From positions 2,170,001 to 2,234,000 of the forward strand of contig OZ234495.1 in the NCBI GenBank assembly GCA_965153455.1: 64,000 nt of DNA, given 5' to 3'. A program made the translations under genes and the position numbers. This DNA comes from Sphagnum compactum (Eukaryota; Bryophyta; Sphagnopsida; Sphagnales). Positions 22,614 to 34,799 of this stretch are shown one piece after another. The first letter of the stretch is position 1. Each line of letters begins with the position of its first letter. Below the pieces are notes generated by a model. It did not search any database and was not told the origin of the DNA. It saw only the letters and a list, made by a program, of their open reading frames with translations.

Positions 22614-22980
22614 CAAAGCCTCTGGATTTTTGGTTCAATTAGTTGTTCCTCCCAAATCCACCGTTGGATTTGTGTCAAATTTAAATCAGTCTTAGTTTGA
22701 GAGGTGTAAAAGCTTCTCCCCAAATTTCAGCATCATCAGGTTTGCTGTAAGGGAGCTACACTGGTTGGAAGTAGAAGGTGTTGTAGTGGAGTTCATGGAA
22801 GGATTTCCATGACAAAGCCTCTGGATTTTTGTTTCAATTAGTTGTTCCTCCCAAATCCACCGTTGGATTTGTGTCAAATTTAAATCAGTCTTAGTTTGAG
22901 AGGTGTAAAAGCTTCTCCTCAAATTTCAACATCATCGGGGTTGCTGTAAGGGAGCTACACTTGTTGGAAGTAGAGGGGGT
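22614..22980. repeat. Direct duplication, period 199 bp
   Basis: About 165 bp starting CAAAGCCTCTGGATTTTTG occurs at 22614 and again at 22813 with few differences, and includes CCCAAATCCACCGTTGGATT. It lies in the right third of the 2651-bp insertion. Confidence 0.9.
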
Positions 22981-23430
22981 TGAATTGACTATTTTTTCCT
23001 TCAATCTAAGCAAAGTGGTTCCTAGTTCCGAGGCTTAACTCTTGATCAAAATAAAATAAAATAAAAACTTATGAGATTTTGTAACATGGCTCCTTTTATA
23101 TTAGCCTTTCCAAAAATTCAATGCATGTTAGATTAGGAGGTTGTATGTAGATGTTATGACAAATGGAACGGAGGGGTTCCAACCATTAAACGTGACATTG
23201 AATTGAACATCAACATACAGCTCCTTCATATTCCATCATGGTGAGTTACGATTCTCTCACAATGTCTTTATATCTTCAAATTGGACACAACGCATTAGAT
23301 CCTTAGTGAATTTCATTACTTACCTTGAACCACCTTATTTGTTAGAGTACAACTACATAGTAGTTCCACTTCCAACCGGGTTTTTGTGAGTGCATATCTT
23401 AATGGTGAAGGTGTGCAAGAATTACTCACA

Positions 23431-23938
23431 GTGTACTCCAACAAGTGTGATAGAGTTGAAAAGATTTCTCAACGCAACAGGTTTCTATTAACAATTCTTC
23501 AAAAAATTTGCTATTAAAGTAACCCCAATGTGGAAACTTTTGAAGAAAGACATACAATACTGGTGGGATGAGGCCTATGAGCAATCCTTCCAATGGATGA
23601 AAACATCTTCGACTAAATTACTAGTACTCATTGTTCCTGACCAGACAAAAAAATTCCATGTTCACACAGATGCATTGAATTATGCCATTGGAACAATGTT
23701 AATTCAAAACCCTGATGATACCATTGATAAACCAATTTATTATGCTAGCTGGCTAATGACTGGGGTTGAGAAGAATTACTCAACCATAGAGAAGGAAGAT
23801 CTTGCAATGATTTATGTTATTAAGAAATTCCATCATTATCTGTTGGGAAATAGTTTCACGATCTTTGTGGATCATCAAGCTTTGATCTATTTAGTCAATA
23901 AACCAACTGTAACTAGTTTATTAACTAAATAAATTACA
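23431..23938 (+). pseudogene. gypsy RT thumb and RNase H part
   Basis: The frame continues from the interrupted RT: IELKRFLNATGFY, one stop, then MWKLLKKD (23528). RNase H blocks follow: FHVHTDALNYAIGTML with the first Asp, NYSTIEKEDLAMIYVIKKFHHYLLG with Glu, and FTIFVDHQALIYLV with a further Asp. The frame runs open to 23932. This domain would remove the RNA strand during cDNA synthesis. It is the best preserved piece of the element. Confidence 0.8.
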
Positions 23939-23989
23939 AGAATTCAACTTCAAAGTAATTTATAAACTGGGAAAAGTGCACTGTGTACC

Positions 23990-25358
23990 AAACCAATTAT
24001 CCCATGCTAAAAATGGCGAACCCGTTGTTGGTGTGGAGGATTAGTTGCCTGATGCAACCCTTTTCTTATTAATTGCCAACAAGAATGCATCAATTAAGGA
24101 ATATCTGCTCAAGGGTTATTTCGAAGATGATGTCCTTCAAGAAGAGAGAAAATGTCTCACCATAAAGTCACGACCATATACATTTTATGGGGAAAAATTA
24201 TATAAATTGGGACTAGACGGTATTCTTCAACAATGTTTCTCACCTATCAAAGCAAATGCCATCCTTACCGAACTTCATGATGGACCAGCAAAAGGACATT
24301 ATGGAATAAGCACAGTTGTTAAAAAAATATTAACGCCAGGTTATTGGTGGCCAACCATTTAGCGAAACATGGCGGAATTATGCCAGTCTTGTGATATTTG
24401 TCAACGTTTAACACTTATGCACAAAAGTGGCAAAGGCCCATTATAACCAGTATTTACTTTTGAACCATTTATGAAATGGGGGTTAGATTACATGGGTCCA
24501 ATCAAACCTCAACACGTTATACTAGAAACTAGTACATTTTAGTCACCATGGATTATACAACAAAATGGGTGGAGGCGAAAACATTACGTGATAATACAGC
24601 AAGGAGCACTATTAAGTTTCTTTATGAAAATATAATGACATGGTTCAGCTACCCTACACACTTGGTTAGTGATCAAGGAAACCATTTCATAGACAACTCT
24701 ATTGAACTATTGGTGCAAGAATTTATGATTACACATCATAAATCCACCACTTACTATCCTCAAGGAAATGGTTAGGCAAAATCAACTAATAAGACGTTAA
24801 AGCAAATATTGACTAAGTTAGTAAATGCTAACCGAAATGATTGGGATGTAATGCTGCCTATCTCATTATGGGCCTATTGAACTACATATAAGGTTTCCAC
24901 ACAACACACCCCATATGAACTAATATATGCGTTAATGCCATTATTACCTATCAAATTTATAGTTCCAACCAATCGAACACTCGCCAAGAAAGACGGCAGT
25001 TGGATGAATGCATTATTAATTCAAATGGAAGATTTAAATCTACTTGATGAAAAAAGGATCATTGCAAGAGAAAATATTGATTATATCCAAATACTTTGAA
25101 AGCATCAAAGGGATGATGAAAAACATTTAAGCATTTGAAGATGGGGATTTAATGTTGTGGCTTCCAAAAGATCCAAAAATTAAAGAATGCAAATTCCTTT
25201 TTCCATGGACTAGTCCATTCCAAGTAACAAAAGCTTTTGGTAGTAATATTATCCAATTGAACACGTTAAGCAATGAGGATGTAACATTGGTCAATGTTAG
25301 TAAATTGAAAGCCTACAGAACTAATTATCACAATTGCTGCAATTACAACAAGTATTGA
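23990..25358 (+). pseudogene. gypsy integrase
   Basis: The zinc-binding HHCC part is seen as HDGPAKGHYG ... CQSCDIC (about 24270-24400), with a stop in its middle. The first catalytic Asp is in WGLDYMGP (about 24480) and the second in [10 protein letters not shown] (about 24660). The catalytic Glu expected after YYPQGNG is lost: the codons now read stop-Ala-Lys at about 24774-24782. The C-terminal part WLPKDPKIKECKF ... VSKLKAYR (25152-25320) matches the usual end of gypsy Pol. Loss of Glu plus several stops means no integration activity. Confidence 0.8.
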
Positions 25359-25362
25359 TAAA

Positions 25363-28300
25363 TTGGAAAATATTCTACCAAAGCAATACAATGAAACACT
25401 AATCTTTAGGGACAAATGGAAACAACTGGCAAAACTCTATGAGGGTTTGAACTCCAACAAAAAATACAAAATGACACTGGATAAGTATCCAAAAAATGAT
25501 CACACCAAAAATGTTGGAAAACTACTTACAACAAGATCGAAAAAGTGGATGAGGGCTATTAATGAAGGGAAGAATAATACGACTATTCATTATGACACGG
25601 TCGCAAGAGACCCCTGAATACAAAGATCAAATACAATGAAGTCGTTATGGCCGCCATCTTTATACCTAACACATCAAGAAAATAATAAACTATAGTGTAT
25701 ACAACGTCGTTTCCAACAATTTGGGAAGTTATTGACAAACAAAATGAAATGTTTGAACAAGTGGAATGAACATGCAGCGCTAGTAAAATGGGGAAACTTA
25801 GGAGCACTTGATTATTTGGAATATTAGAATAGGCAAGAAGTGAAAGACCAAAGACATTCTTCAATAGCCATTCAGAACACACAGAGATACAAGAGTGGAA
25901 AAAATGGAAAAGAGTAACCAATGTACACCTCGTCCTCAAAGAAGCTTTGGATGTCTTCAGAATTAGAGCTAGACTAGGAGACAAAGCAAAAAACACCTAG
26001 TAGTTCAAATTTTGAGTGTAGTATTTCTTTTTCCCACCCTCATCTGAGTGTTGCACACCATTGGGAGAAGTTAAAACATATTGAAAAACCCTTGCAAACT
26101 ACAAACTTCCGAGTGTTTCTTAATGTAGAAAGAGAATACATTAATGAAGAATTGGAGCATAGTTTTTTGAAAGTCTAGAAATATTGGCACACGAAGCAAA
26201 ACAGAAAGCTTGCAAAAAAAACAACAGAAGAGGAAGTAGGAATTCAAAAGTCGATATGTCATTTAGGTCTTGAACAGTTTTTATAGATGTGATCAAACAA
26301 TTAGTATGCCCACCCACTGTGATGACGATTCTCATGTTGTGGAACAGAAAGTTCAACTATTACAAGGAGTAGCCCTTGGAGTCAACAATGGTGAAACACA
26401 AACTCGAAGTTGGGTCATCTTTTGGAGCTAAGAAGATGAAGTCTAAGATGAAAGACACAAACGTGGAGATTCAGTCCACGTTGTTGGATCAAATTCATTT
26501 CCCAACGTGCATGTATATCACAATGTGGGCATCCAAGAAGGAGGAGCATGCTTGGATGATCGAAGCAAAGCTTAACGATTTTCGCCAACTCAATTGGAAC
26601 ACAATCAACCTCCTTACCATTAAAGAAATCATCTACGGCTTCCAAGTTTCCAATGCGGGAAATGTTCTGCATGGGAAACAAATCTCTTTGGACTCTCTTA
26701 CCATTAACAAAATTTTCAAGTTAAAAGCGAAAGGAATTGCGATACTTGCATAAGAAGCGTATAGTGAAAAATGGTCAAAGTATTTTGAAGGGGAAAAGGA
26801 CAAACATTACAAGTAAGATTTAGGTTATATCCTTGTGAAGGTCCGCACTTCTAGGATGCAAATGCAACTAATAGCATTAGCAGAGGTTGCAACATTTCAA
26901 CAAGGTAATCATTACATCTCAGGAACCTTATTGTTTATAGTAAGCACCATTGAAAAAAGTACAGTCAATTGGGTTTAATGGTTAAAAGTAAGATTACATA
27001 AGGAGATAATCGTAGTGGATAAAGGAAGGCAAGAAAAGTACAGAATAGCTTGATTGGACCTGCTTTTACTCTTGTGGCAAAGCACTATACTACATTTAAA
27101 GAACACGAAGGAATATGAAGAGGAGCCAATCGCACATCTTCAATGCCCATAAAAGACAAGGAAAAGGATGCTTTGAGTACCATCGATTCCATCAATAGGT
27201 GTTAACTTGGTTGTAGCATCGTCACAAATGGAAATTCCACGTGGAAAAGGAACGTGTGCGGGGAGCAAACATATCCATTGACAAAAACAACACAAGAAGG
27301 TGGTATTCTTCAAAACAATGTGCAAGAAAATGAATATAGGTAGGAGATGGTTACATCTCAACCCAATTTGCAAGACCAACAATTCATGAAGGAAACACAA
27401 TATACCTATTTGGTGGACACATCTCATGAGAAGGCTATCATAGAGGCAAACGAGCTCAGAACCAAGGATGTTCAACTAGATTTGATATGCAACTTAAATG
27501 AAGTCTAGCCGAATTCAGAAGCAGTCCTTGTGACATAATTGACATTGGCATGCATAATCACCAATGGACAAGCAGATGAAGCAATTCAACAAGAATCAAT
27601 AGGCATGCTTATCTAATATGAGGCACTAAGGTTTATTCATGAGGGTGGAATAGACCTTACCAAACCAAGTGATGTCGAATATGACTTTCTTTTTGCACTT
27701 GGTTTTTACAAAGAAGAAACAAAAGTAAGTATTCTTCAAAGCATGAAGATTCCATGGAAATACAACTTGTAGAACTGGTTCATGCATCAACCAAAAGAAC
27801 AAGGGATGTGAAATGACCCTATGGAAAAAAATTCGACAACTTTCCTTGGAGTTGGAGGGTTTGCAAGGCATAATATTTTATGAACAAGAGTGTGTTGAAC
27901 ACCGTATTGATCCCCTTGAGTTTGAAGCCCACAAACAGGAATGGGAGAAGAATAATGCAAGTCTTATGTTTAGTTAAAGACAATTGGATCAAGAACTCCA
28001 TGAGACTTAATAGAAGCTAGAAAAAACCCAAGTGGACGAGAAGCAAGTAAAGGAAACTTTGCGATTGTAGATGGCACATTCATTCGAATGGTGGAAGAGA
28101 TGAAGAATGCAGCAATTCGACATGAAGAAGTGTTGACCACAGCACTAGTTAAACACAAAGAAGAAATGGAATCAATGACGGGGTGCTTGAAGAAAATAGA
28201 GCAAAAACTCCTTGAAACGCAGATTGAGAAGGAGGCTTGGCACACCAAGTGTCCAAGTTTTGAGGCGGAGGTACTATTACTCAAAAAACAAAAAGCAAAA

Positions 28301-28665
28301 CACCATGCAAGCTAACGAAATGTGTGAGAAGACTTTTTTAAAGAAAATACAAGGTTTGGAGGAACAATTTAGCTTGCAGGTGCCAAAAAGAAAGAAATAG
28401 TCGAGCAAAGGGAAGTAGAGGTTAAATATAGGATGTTGAAATAGCTAAATGGAAGGCACTAGCACTAGAGTAGTTAGCTAAAACAATCTTTTTTTATCAA
28501 TTGCTTGAAAATCAAATTGAGGAACTCTCAACAGTTCTTATTGAAGCCCAACTATCAATGGTGCAGCTATATAACCAAAAGGAGCAAGACATGGTAATGG
28601 AGCTTAATGCAACACACATGAGTTTTAGGGAGCAAAAAGAATCCAAGGGCACATAGACAGAAGAA
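25363..28665 (+). pseudogene. Extra 3' ORF region of the Athila/Tat-like element
   Basis: After pol comes about 3.3 kb of plus-strand coding remains. Open islands are 25363-25617 (Lys/Asn-rich), 26376-26753 (125 codons, with HFPTCMYITMWASKKEEHAW) and 26850-27120 (ALAEVATFQQGNHYISGTLL). There is a Lys/Glu-rich coiled-coil-like island at 27815-28315, including KHKEEMESMTGCLKKIEQKL. Many stops separate them. An additional ORF of unknown role downstream of pol is a known trait of Athila/Tat elements. The middle segment resembles what is often labelled a putative plant transposon protein; that is from memory. The region runs into the CACTA insertion at 28669. Confidence 0.5.
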
Positions 28666-28668
28666 AAA

Positions 28669-30639
28669 CACTACTACATAACTTGTCCATTTTGTAGTCC
28701 TTTTGCACTGGATTTTTTGTCAAAATAGACCTCGGACAATTTTGGGACAAGTTAAAAATTACCAGGTAAGTGTTAGTAAAACGAACAAATGTAAGATGAT
28801 TAAACATTAACACAATGCCATAGTGGCATGTCTAGTATGACTAATTATGTGACTAAATGCAATGATGTGGCATGTCCATTCTAACAAATTGTGTGACTGA
28901 ATTGATGATGTGTCATGTCTATTTTAACAAATTATGTGACTGAATTGATGATGTGGCATGTCCATTATAACAAACTATGTGATTGAATTGATGATGTGGC
29001 ATGTCCATTTTGTTTAATCATGTGAATGAATGTAATGTCATGGCATGTTCATTGTGATTAAATATGTGATTAAATATGATTATTTTATAAAATAATTATA
29101 ATCTAAATAATATTTTTAAAAATATTTTCAATGTATCAATTCCCTTTTCTATTATATTCAAATCAAATATTCTTTTAATTTGATTTTTTTTTGGAAATTA
29201 AACCTTGCAATAGGTTCGACCTAGAAAGCTTGAACATTTTAAGATGTGATTTTGAGGGCTAAAGCCCTTGCTTGTATACTTTTCAGAATGAGATTGATGA
29301 CCAAATAATATGGGATATATTTTTTCAAAGAATAACTTGATCACATGAAATTTTCAGTTTGTTAGACCTACCACCAAACATTTAAGAATAAGATTTACAA
29401 CTTTTTGTACATTACTCTATTGCTTCTAAACTTTAAAAAAAATTTGTAGTTTTCCACTTGGCGCATCCAATGGTACAAAAAATTGTTGAAATTGATGAAG
29501 AAATGAACAAGTTATGCCCTTTGAAAGTGAAGAGGTTGATTTGCAAAAACTGAACATAATGTGTTTTTGAGTTTAAACTCTTTGTATGTTGTTCCATTAC
29601 TTCTGACATTCCAACAAACTTTTTAGTTTTTTTCTTGGTGCATCCAATGGTACAAAAAATTGCTGAAATCAATGAAAAACTGAGCAAGTTATGCCCTTGA
29701 AAGTGAAGAAGGTGATTTGCAAAAATTGAACATAAAAATTTAGTTTGTGTTTTTGAGTTTAAACTCTTTGTACATTGCTCCATTACCTTCGACATTCAAA
29801 AAGATTTGTAATTCTCCTTTTGGCACATCCAATATTATAAAAATTTCTCAATTTGATAAAGAAATGACAAAGATATGTTCATTGAAAGTGAAGTGGGTGA
29901 TTCAAGCATGAATTAACGACTTAAAAATTCAATTCACTTTTTAAAGTTTTATTTCTTCGTAAATTGTTCCATTTTTTTTCATGTTTAATTTTTTTAAAAA
30001 TAATTCCTCTTGAAAAATCCAAAGGTGAAAAAAATTCTTAATTTGATAAAGGAATGAGCAAGTTATGTTCATTGAAAGTGAAGGGGGCGATTTGCAGAAA
30101 TTGACCACATGTTAGTCCAACTTGCGTTTTGACTTTAAACTCTTTCTACATTTATTTTTTGTTTTTAGACTTCAAAGAAAGTTTGTGAAGCTTAAGATAA
30201 TGCATCCGGAGTTTTTAAAATCATTGAGAATGGACAAGAAATGAGAAAGATATGAAACTTGAAAGTGAGGGGGGTCTATATGGTTTTTTTCTTTTGAGTG
30301 AGGTCAACCTATGTTAATAATACATGTGTAATCAAAGTGACTGACTTTAGTCACATTTGTACACGTGTTAGATAAATGATTGATTTTACTCATATATATC
30401 ATTTTGATTACACGTGTAAATTAATTGACTAATTTTAGTCACATTGCTAGTAGGTTGGTTACACGTAACCATTACATAAACTCCACGTATGAAGTTACAA
30501 TGTTTGTTTTTGACTAAAATAAAATTCAAATTAGTTATAATAGACCATGTTACTTTTATGTTTTGTCAAAATGGACATGGTTAGTGATGTGGTTAAAAAA
30601 AATTGACTCTACAGTCATGTTAATTAAGTCTCAGTAGTG
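28669..30639. mobile_element. Non-autonomous CACTA element, TSD AAA
   Basis: The element begins CACTACTACATAACTTGTCC and ends CTCAGTAGTG (reverse complement CACTACTGAG). It is flanked by AAA on both sides, the 3-bp duplication typical of CACTA, though in an A-rich context this adds little. The inside is extremely AT-rich and non-coding, with a 43-bp tandem array near the left end and TAGTCACAT-type words near the right end. No transposase is present. It interrupts the 3' ORF region of the gypsy element. Confidence 0.7.
28822..29075. repeat. 43-bp subterminal tandem array, about 5-6 units
   Basis: The word CATGTCCATT recurs at 28871, 28957 and 29000, with variants at 28828, 28914 and 29044. 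The period is 43 (the last step 44). Units contain TATGTGACTGAATTGATGATG. Position about 150 bp inside a CACTA end suggests transposase-binding subterminal repeats. Confidence 0.9.
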
Positions 30640-30642
30640 AAA

Positions 30643-31640
30643 AGGACATGGTTTTGTTGTAATGGAGGAAGATCAAGATGTGCATGAAATTTTAGTTACT
30701 GAGTTTGCCCAATAGACTAAAAGGAAGGAGTAGATGGAGGGTAGTAAGAGATAATGGGGAGAAAAGCCACAACAAGGGTGATAATGTGGGGAAGGATAAG
30801 ATTTCAAAATAGCCACTTGAAGATTCTCCACAATGACAACATTATCCCATGATGGACCATTATCAAAATCGCATGCATTTTCCCATCTACAATGAGTGAA
30901 TGAGAATTGTTCCTCCAACATTTGATGCGGAAATTGTAAGGTTGAAACCTTGCAATCTGAGTGATATACTGCATATTTTGAAGGAATTGGAGTATACCCT
31001 GTCAATTATTCTTCATCCAAAGGGGTATTATTTCATTTATTGCGTGCAAACATGCCTTTCAGTAGGATTTGTTCCACCTATGCTCAATGCCCGAATCCTC
31101 ATTGATGATTTTGGACATATGTGGAAGATATAAGACAAGGAGTTTTGTGAGTACGTAGCATATAGTATTCTTTGTGGCTATATTGTTTTAAACAATGACC
31201 GTGGTTATGGTGTGTTAGAGCATCTCATGGGTTGTATCGGTGCATATGCATTGTGATATTACTACAAATTGGAGGTGGCGTACAACAAATATTACCTAAA
31301 GCATACCACGGTAATCAGCCATAAACCCACTTTTGTTACGGTCAGAAGAGATCCCATATTAGACACCATTGAGAAGAGGGTGAAGAAGGACTCCATGGAA
31401 ACATGGCAGTGGGCGTAGAGGTTGGAGATCTACTGAAGGAACTCTAAGAGTTTAATGGTGCGTGAGTTCCAACTAAATTAAGGTAGAGATCCTACCAAGA
31501 TTCAGTAGTGTATTATTCGGCAAGGCCCTACTAAGTTCAGTTGTCATTACTATTACTTGCCGAACATATGGGTTTGTTGAATGACAAAGGCTTTAGTTAT
31601 CTGAAGGTTTGAAGAAGCAAGAAGGAGAATGGAGATATAA
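30643..31640 (+). pseudogene. Continuation of the gypsy extra-ORF region
   Basis: Beyond the CACTA insertion coding remains resume on the plus strand. An open island at 30900-31133 (MRIVPPTFDAEIVRLKPCNL...) is followed by further stop-broken pieces, e.g. HKPTFVTVRRDPILDTIEKR near 31320-31385. No domain is recognised. Assignment to the same element rests on strand, position and similar decay, and the 3' LTR was not found, so some of this may be a different repeat. Confidence 0.35.
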
Positions 31641-34283
31641 GGGGCAGAAAGTAGTCTTTGCTAGACACGCTTAGAATGAGAAATGTTCTTGTATTCAAAC
31701 TTGATAATACACATTATAATCAATTCCTTATTAAATGATGTCTATCTATGCATGTTTCCCATTTTATGTTGTTTTACTGATAGCAAATTGAAGCCTTGCG
31801 ATTTGTCATAATTATTTGGGTATGTGGTATTTCGCGTAGTATGGTAGACAAAAGCCTAGCAACAATGTTGAACTTAGCTCTTACCAAAATCATCGCTAAC
31901 AACACGTTGCACCAATGTTGTTTCATTAAATCCAGTCACAACCACAGGCATATATAATGTTATTGGTTTCTATTGACAACTTGGAGGGAGGATTTTTGTA
32001 ACATGAACATTTAAATGCAAGCCTAATAGAACATACGTTGGACAAAAAGAGTGTGCAAGTTAGAAAGAAAATTATAATAAAAAACATGTTCATCCATACT
32101 AATATCCATGATATCTGCAAAATCACCCTACTCATTTTCTTGTTCAGCCATCACATGGGTAGTATCAAACTTGTGAACCAACGTACATGTAATTACCATA
32201 GTTGAAGTTCCAAGCCACCATCATAAAATTCATATAAATTGAAAACTACTTATCATCAAGATATCATAGAAATTACCTTCAAATAGGGAGCTTCATATAC
32301 TGCAACAACTAGTGAACTTAAAGGTCCCATGCCCTTTTCGAATGTTTTCTTTGGATTTCCAAGTTGACCTTCTCCACCACCTAAATCCAATCATAGAATG
32401 GTTGACAAAATACATTGATCACAAATTCCAATTGCCAATAATAGAATTGATAACATAGGTTTATTTTGAAGCCAAATTCATAATGTGGAATAAATTGAGC
32501 TGATGAGTATAACATAAACACATGTTCATACATAACACATGGAATGAATGTGGACATGGTAACATCAAAGATTAAAATCAAAAATTTCCCATCTAACATA
32601 TGAATAGAGGTTTGAAGTGCTTGCATTACAACCCATTAAATAGACATCTCCTTTAGGTGTAGAAAAATACTAAGAATTTACACTCATCACACCTTTCCAA
32701 ATTCGGGTTTTGTTTTTAACATCTATTCCATATTTCATATTAGAACACAAAAGAAATAATTACACAATGGCTAGCAAATTTCAACAAAAACCTTAACAAC
32801 AACAATTAGCTTGGTATGGGAAAAAACAAAAAAACATCACTTTCATGTTGGCATATGTTTTTAGATGTACTATTGTAGTCCCACAGCCACAATGATTAGA
32901 GACCCATTCTCACATGCATCACAAGGTCAATACTAGGCAAACAAGTTTTTTGAACTTGATTTTATTTGCTAATTAGATAGTGTTTTTATGTAATTATCAA
33001 TTGGTTATGTTATCAAAAAAATTCAACAAACATTGCCACCAATGCCATTACAAAGGTGGTTGATAAAGAAAAATCAAACATAAGGCAACATCTTGAAAAA
33101 TTGGTTTACATTCTCCAACACAATTTTTGCAACCAAAAATGCATCTCTACAATTACACAAACCCAAGGCATGTAAAAAAGGGTGCCAAAGTTGAAAAGGC
33201 ACAGTCCACATTTGGTAATGAAAACATTGTTATTCGAGGACAAGGCAATTACATGTATCCCAAGCCTAAAACTCAAATAGATGAACATGTGTCATGTTGC
33301 CAATTTTGTGCAGGATAATCACACTTACTTTTAGAAAGATAAAACATGGTCATGTTATGGATGACAAAATATCTACAAAATAGGGTATAATTTGGACGAC
33401 AAAATTGCCATGTTATTAACAATGCATAGTTTTGGAACTAAAAACAAAAATGAATGAGCATGCACTATGAGAAATTGTGTCCATGGCAAATAGACTACCC
33501 TACAACTAGAGCTCCAAAACAATTAATATACAACTACATTGCAACTATCCCATGGAAATACAACAAATTAATAAATAAAATGCAATGTCAAAAAATCAAA
33601 GAGTTTTATTATAGTTGCAAATTAGTTGCAAGATGTATATTTATACAATACAATGTACGCATTGTATATATGGTTGTAGTCAACCATGTTTGATTTTGTT
33701 GACAAGTTGCACTTTAGTCGCATGTAACAACTACATCATAACTAAAATAAATTTAGTTACTAATCAATGACTACTTTGCAACAAATGTACAACCTTGAAT
33801 AACACATATGATCACGCCACGTGTATACATTTCCATTGCCCAATATATATGACATTTCAACTTGTTTGCAACTAATATGCATTTGTATTTCAATTTAAAA
33901 TTTGAAATTTAAAAATCTAAAATTTGGGCAAAAAACCTTTAAGCAAGTGACACATAGCAATATATCAACAGATTTGCCCCAATGCATCAAGGACCTTCAT
34001 GCACTTATGCTTATTGTCAAGAAATTCAAGATGAACTTTAAAAAAAATCTTTCTATTCAAACATTTTGTGTATTTCCTAGTCTTTTGGTGATGTAATTTT
34101 CATATCATGTGTTACAACTAAGATTATTTTTGTTTGTTTAGTTTAGAACTAAAGCTAAAAGGTTGTTATAAGTTATTTAATTAAACAACTTGGAGATTGA
34201 AGGCTTTTGCTTTTTATTTTGGAGGTTGAAGGTTCTCATTCTTGCTCTTTGAGAAATTGAAGGCTTTTGTTTTTTCTCTTAAA
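31641..34283. other. AT-rich intergenic DNA, no gene recognised
   Basis: Only short frames with dense stops are present. Local low-complexity features are GTTGCAA/TTGCAAC words around 33530-33790 and a short GAGATTGAAGGCTTTTG duplication around 34190-34275. The gypsy 3' LTR would be expected near the left of this stretch but no partner LTR could be matched. Confidence 0.45.
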
Positions 34284-34575
34284 TGTTAACAAATAGGAGA
34301 TCTAGTCAAGTGCAAACATAAATCTTTATTGAAAGGAAACTAAAACATGATGCTCACAACATGGAACATAACATTAAGAACTCCTCAAGGTTCTTGTCAC
34401 ATGAAATACACAAACTTGTGCAATGAAGAAAAGAGAGTCAAACCATCAACACCAAGGTATTTAACTAAAACATCAAACCATAAATAACCAAACTAATATA
34501 AGTAAAGAAAGTAATTCAACCTTGTGAAAGTAACCTAATTGCTTTCCTACTCCAGTAAAAATGAAACCTAACTAA
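34284..34575. mobile_element. Truncated copia LTR
   Basis: It begins TGTTAACAAATAGGAGATCT exactly like the LTRs at 35704 and 41495 and follows them to ATGAAACCTAACTA. It lacks the last ~20 bp (GTTGAGCTTGAATTCTCAAC region). It carries 19 bp that the two intact LTRs lack, lying between direct repeats GAAAGTAA. With no intact terminus and no TSD, it is a truncated copy of the same family, 1.1 kb from the full element. Confidence 0.85.
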
Positions 34576-34799
34576 TTTTAAAAAACATTAAAATTTCAAA
34601 ATAAACTTTAAGCCATATATTAGTGCATGCAATTAATAAACATGAATTTTTTTTTTATAATGATTGGAAATTCTTAAAATTTGTTATCCTAATTAAAATG
34701 GCCTCTTTAGAAATCGATAACCTTAACTTTGGAAATTCACAATTAAATTATACTTATTCAATTAATTTCCTAATAAATTTTAAAAAATAGAATGACTTT

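Larger units (their letters stand above)
20780..23430. mobile_element. 2651-bp TG...CA insertion (large solo LTR or LARD-like), TSD GTGTA
   Basis: The insertion begins TGTGAG and ends CTCACA and is flanked by perfect duplications GTGTA (20775-20779 and 23431-23435). Removing it with one TSD copy rejoins the gypsy pol frame as ITDM-C-TPTSVIELKRFLNATGFY, which independently proves the borders. It has no polyprotein or visible primer binding site. Contents: a GC-rich ORF on the minus strand (21299-21712), a direct duplication with period 199 (22614 and 22813), and an A-rich AATAAAATAAAATAAAA tract near 23048. The most economical reading is a very long solo LTR; a large retrotransposon derivative is the alternative. 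Confidence 0.8.
17977..31640 (+). mobile_element. Decayed Ty3/gypsy element, Athila/Tat-like, with nested insertions
   Basis: Plus-strand remains occur in canonical gypsy order: zinc knuckles of gag, aspartic protease, reverse transcriptase with a DDFSVYG motif, RNase H and integrase, followed by a long additional 3' region with ORF remains. Lack of a chromodomain signal, the DDFSVYG motif and the extra 3' ORF suit the Athila/Tat lineage. The left side is cut by the CACTA terminus at 17976 and the LTRs were not identified, so the right limit is approximate. Later insertions sit at 20780-23430 and 28669-30639. Numerous stops and frameshifts make it non-autonomous. Confidence 0.75.

Noticed and set aside
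25583-25996. 137-codon minus-strand open frame
   Set aside because: Antisense to the plus-strand gypsy 3' ORF remains and without recognisable features.
28822-29075. CRISPR-like array (regular 43-bp spacing)
   Set aside because: Units are contiguous tandem repeats without unique spacers and lie inside a plant transposon.
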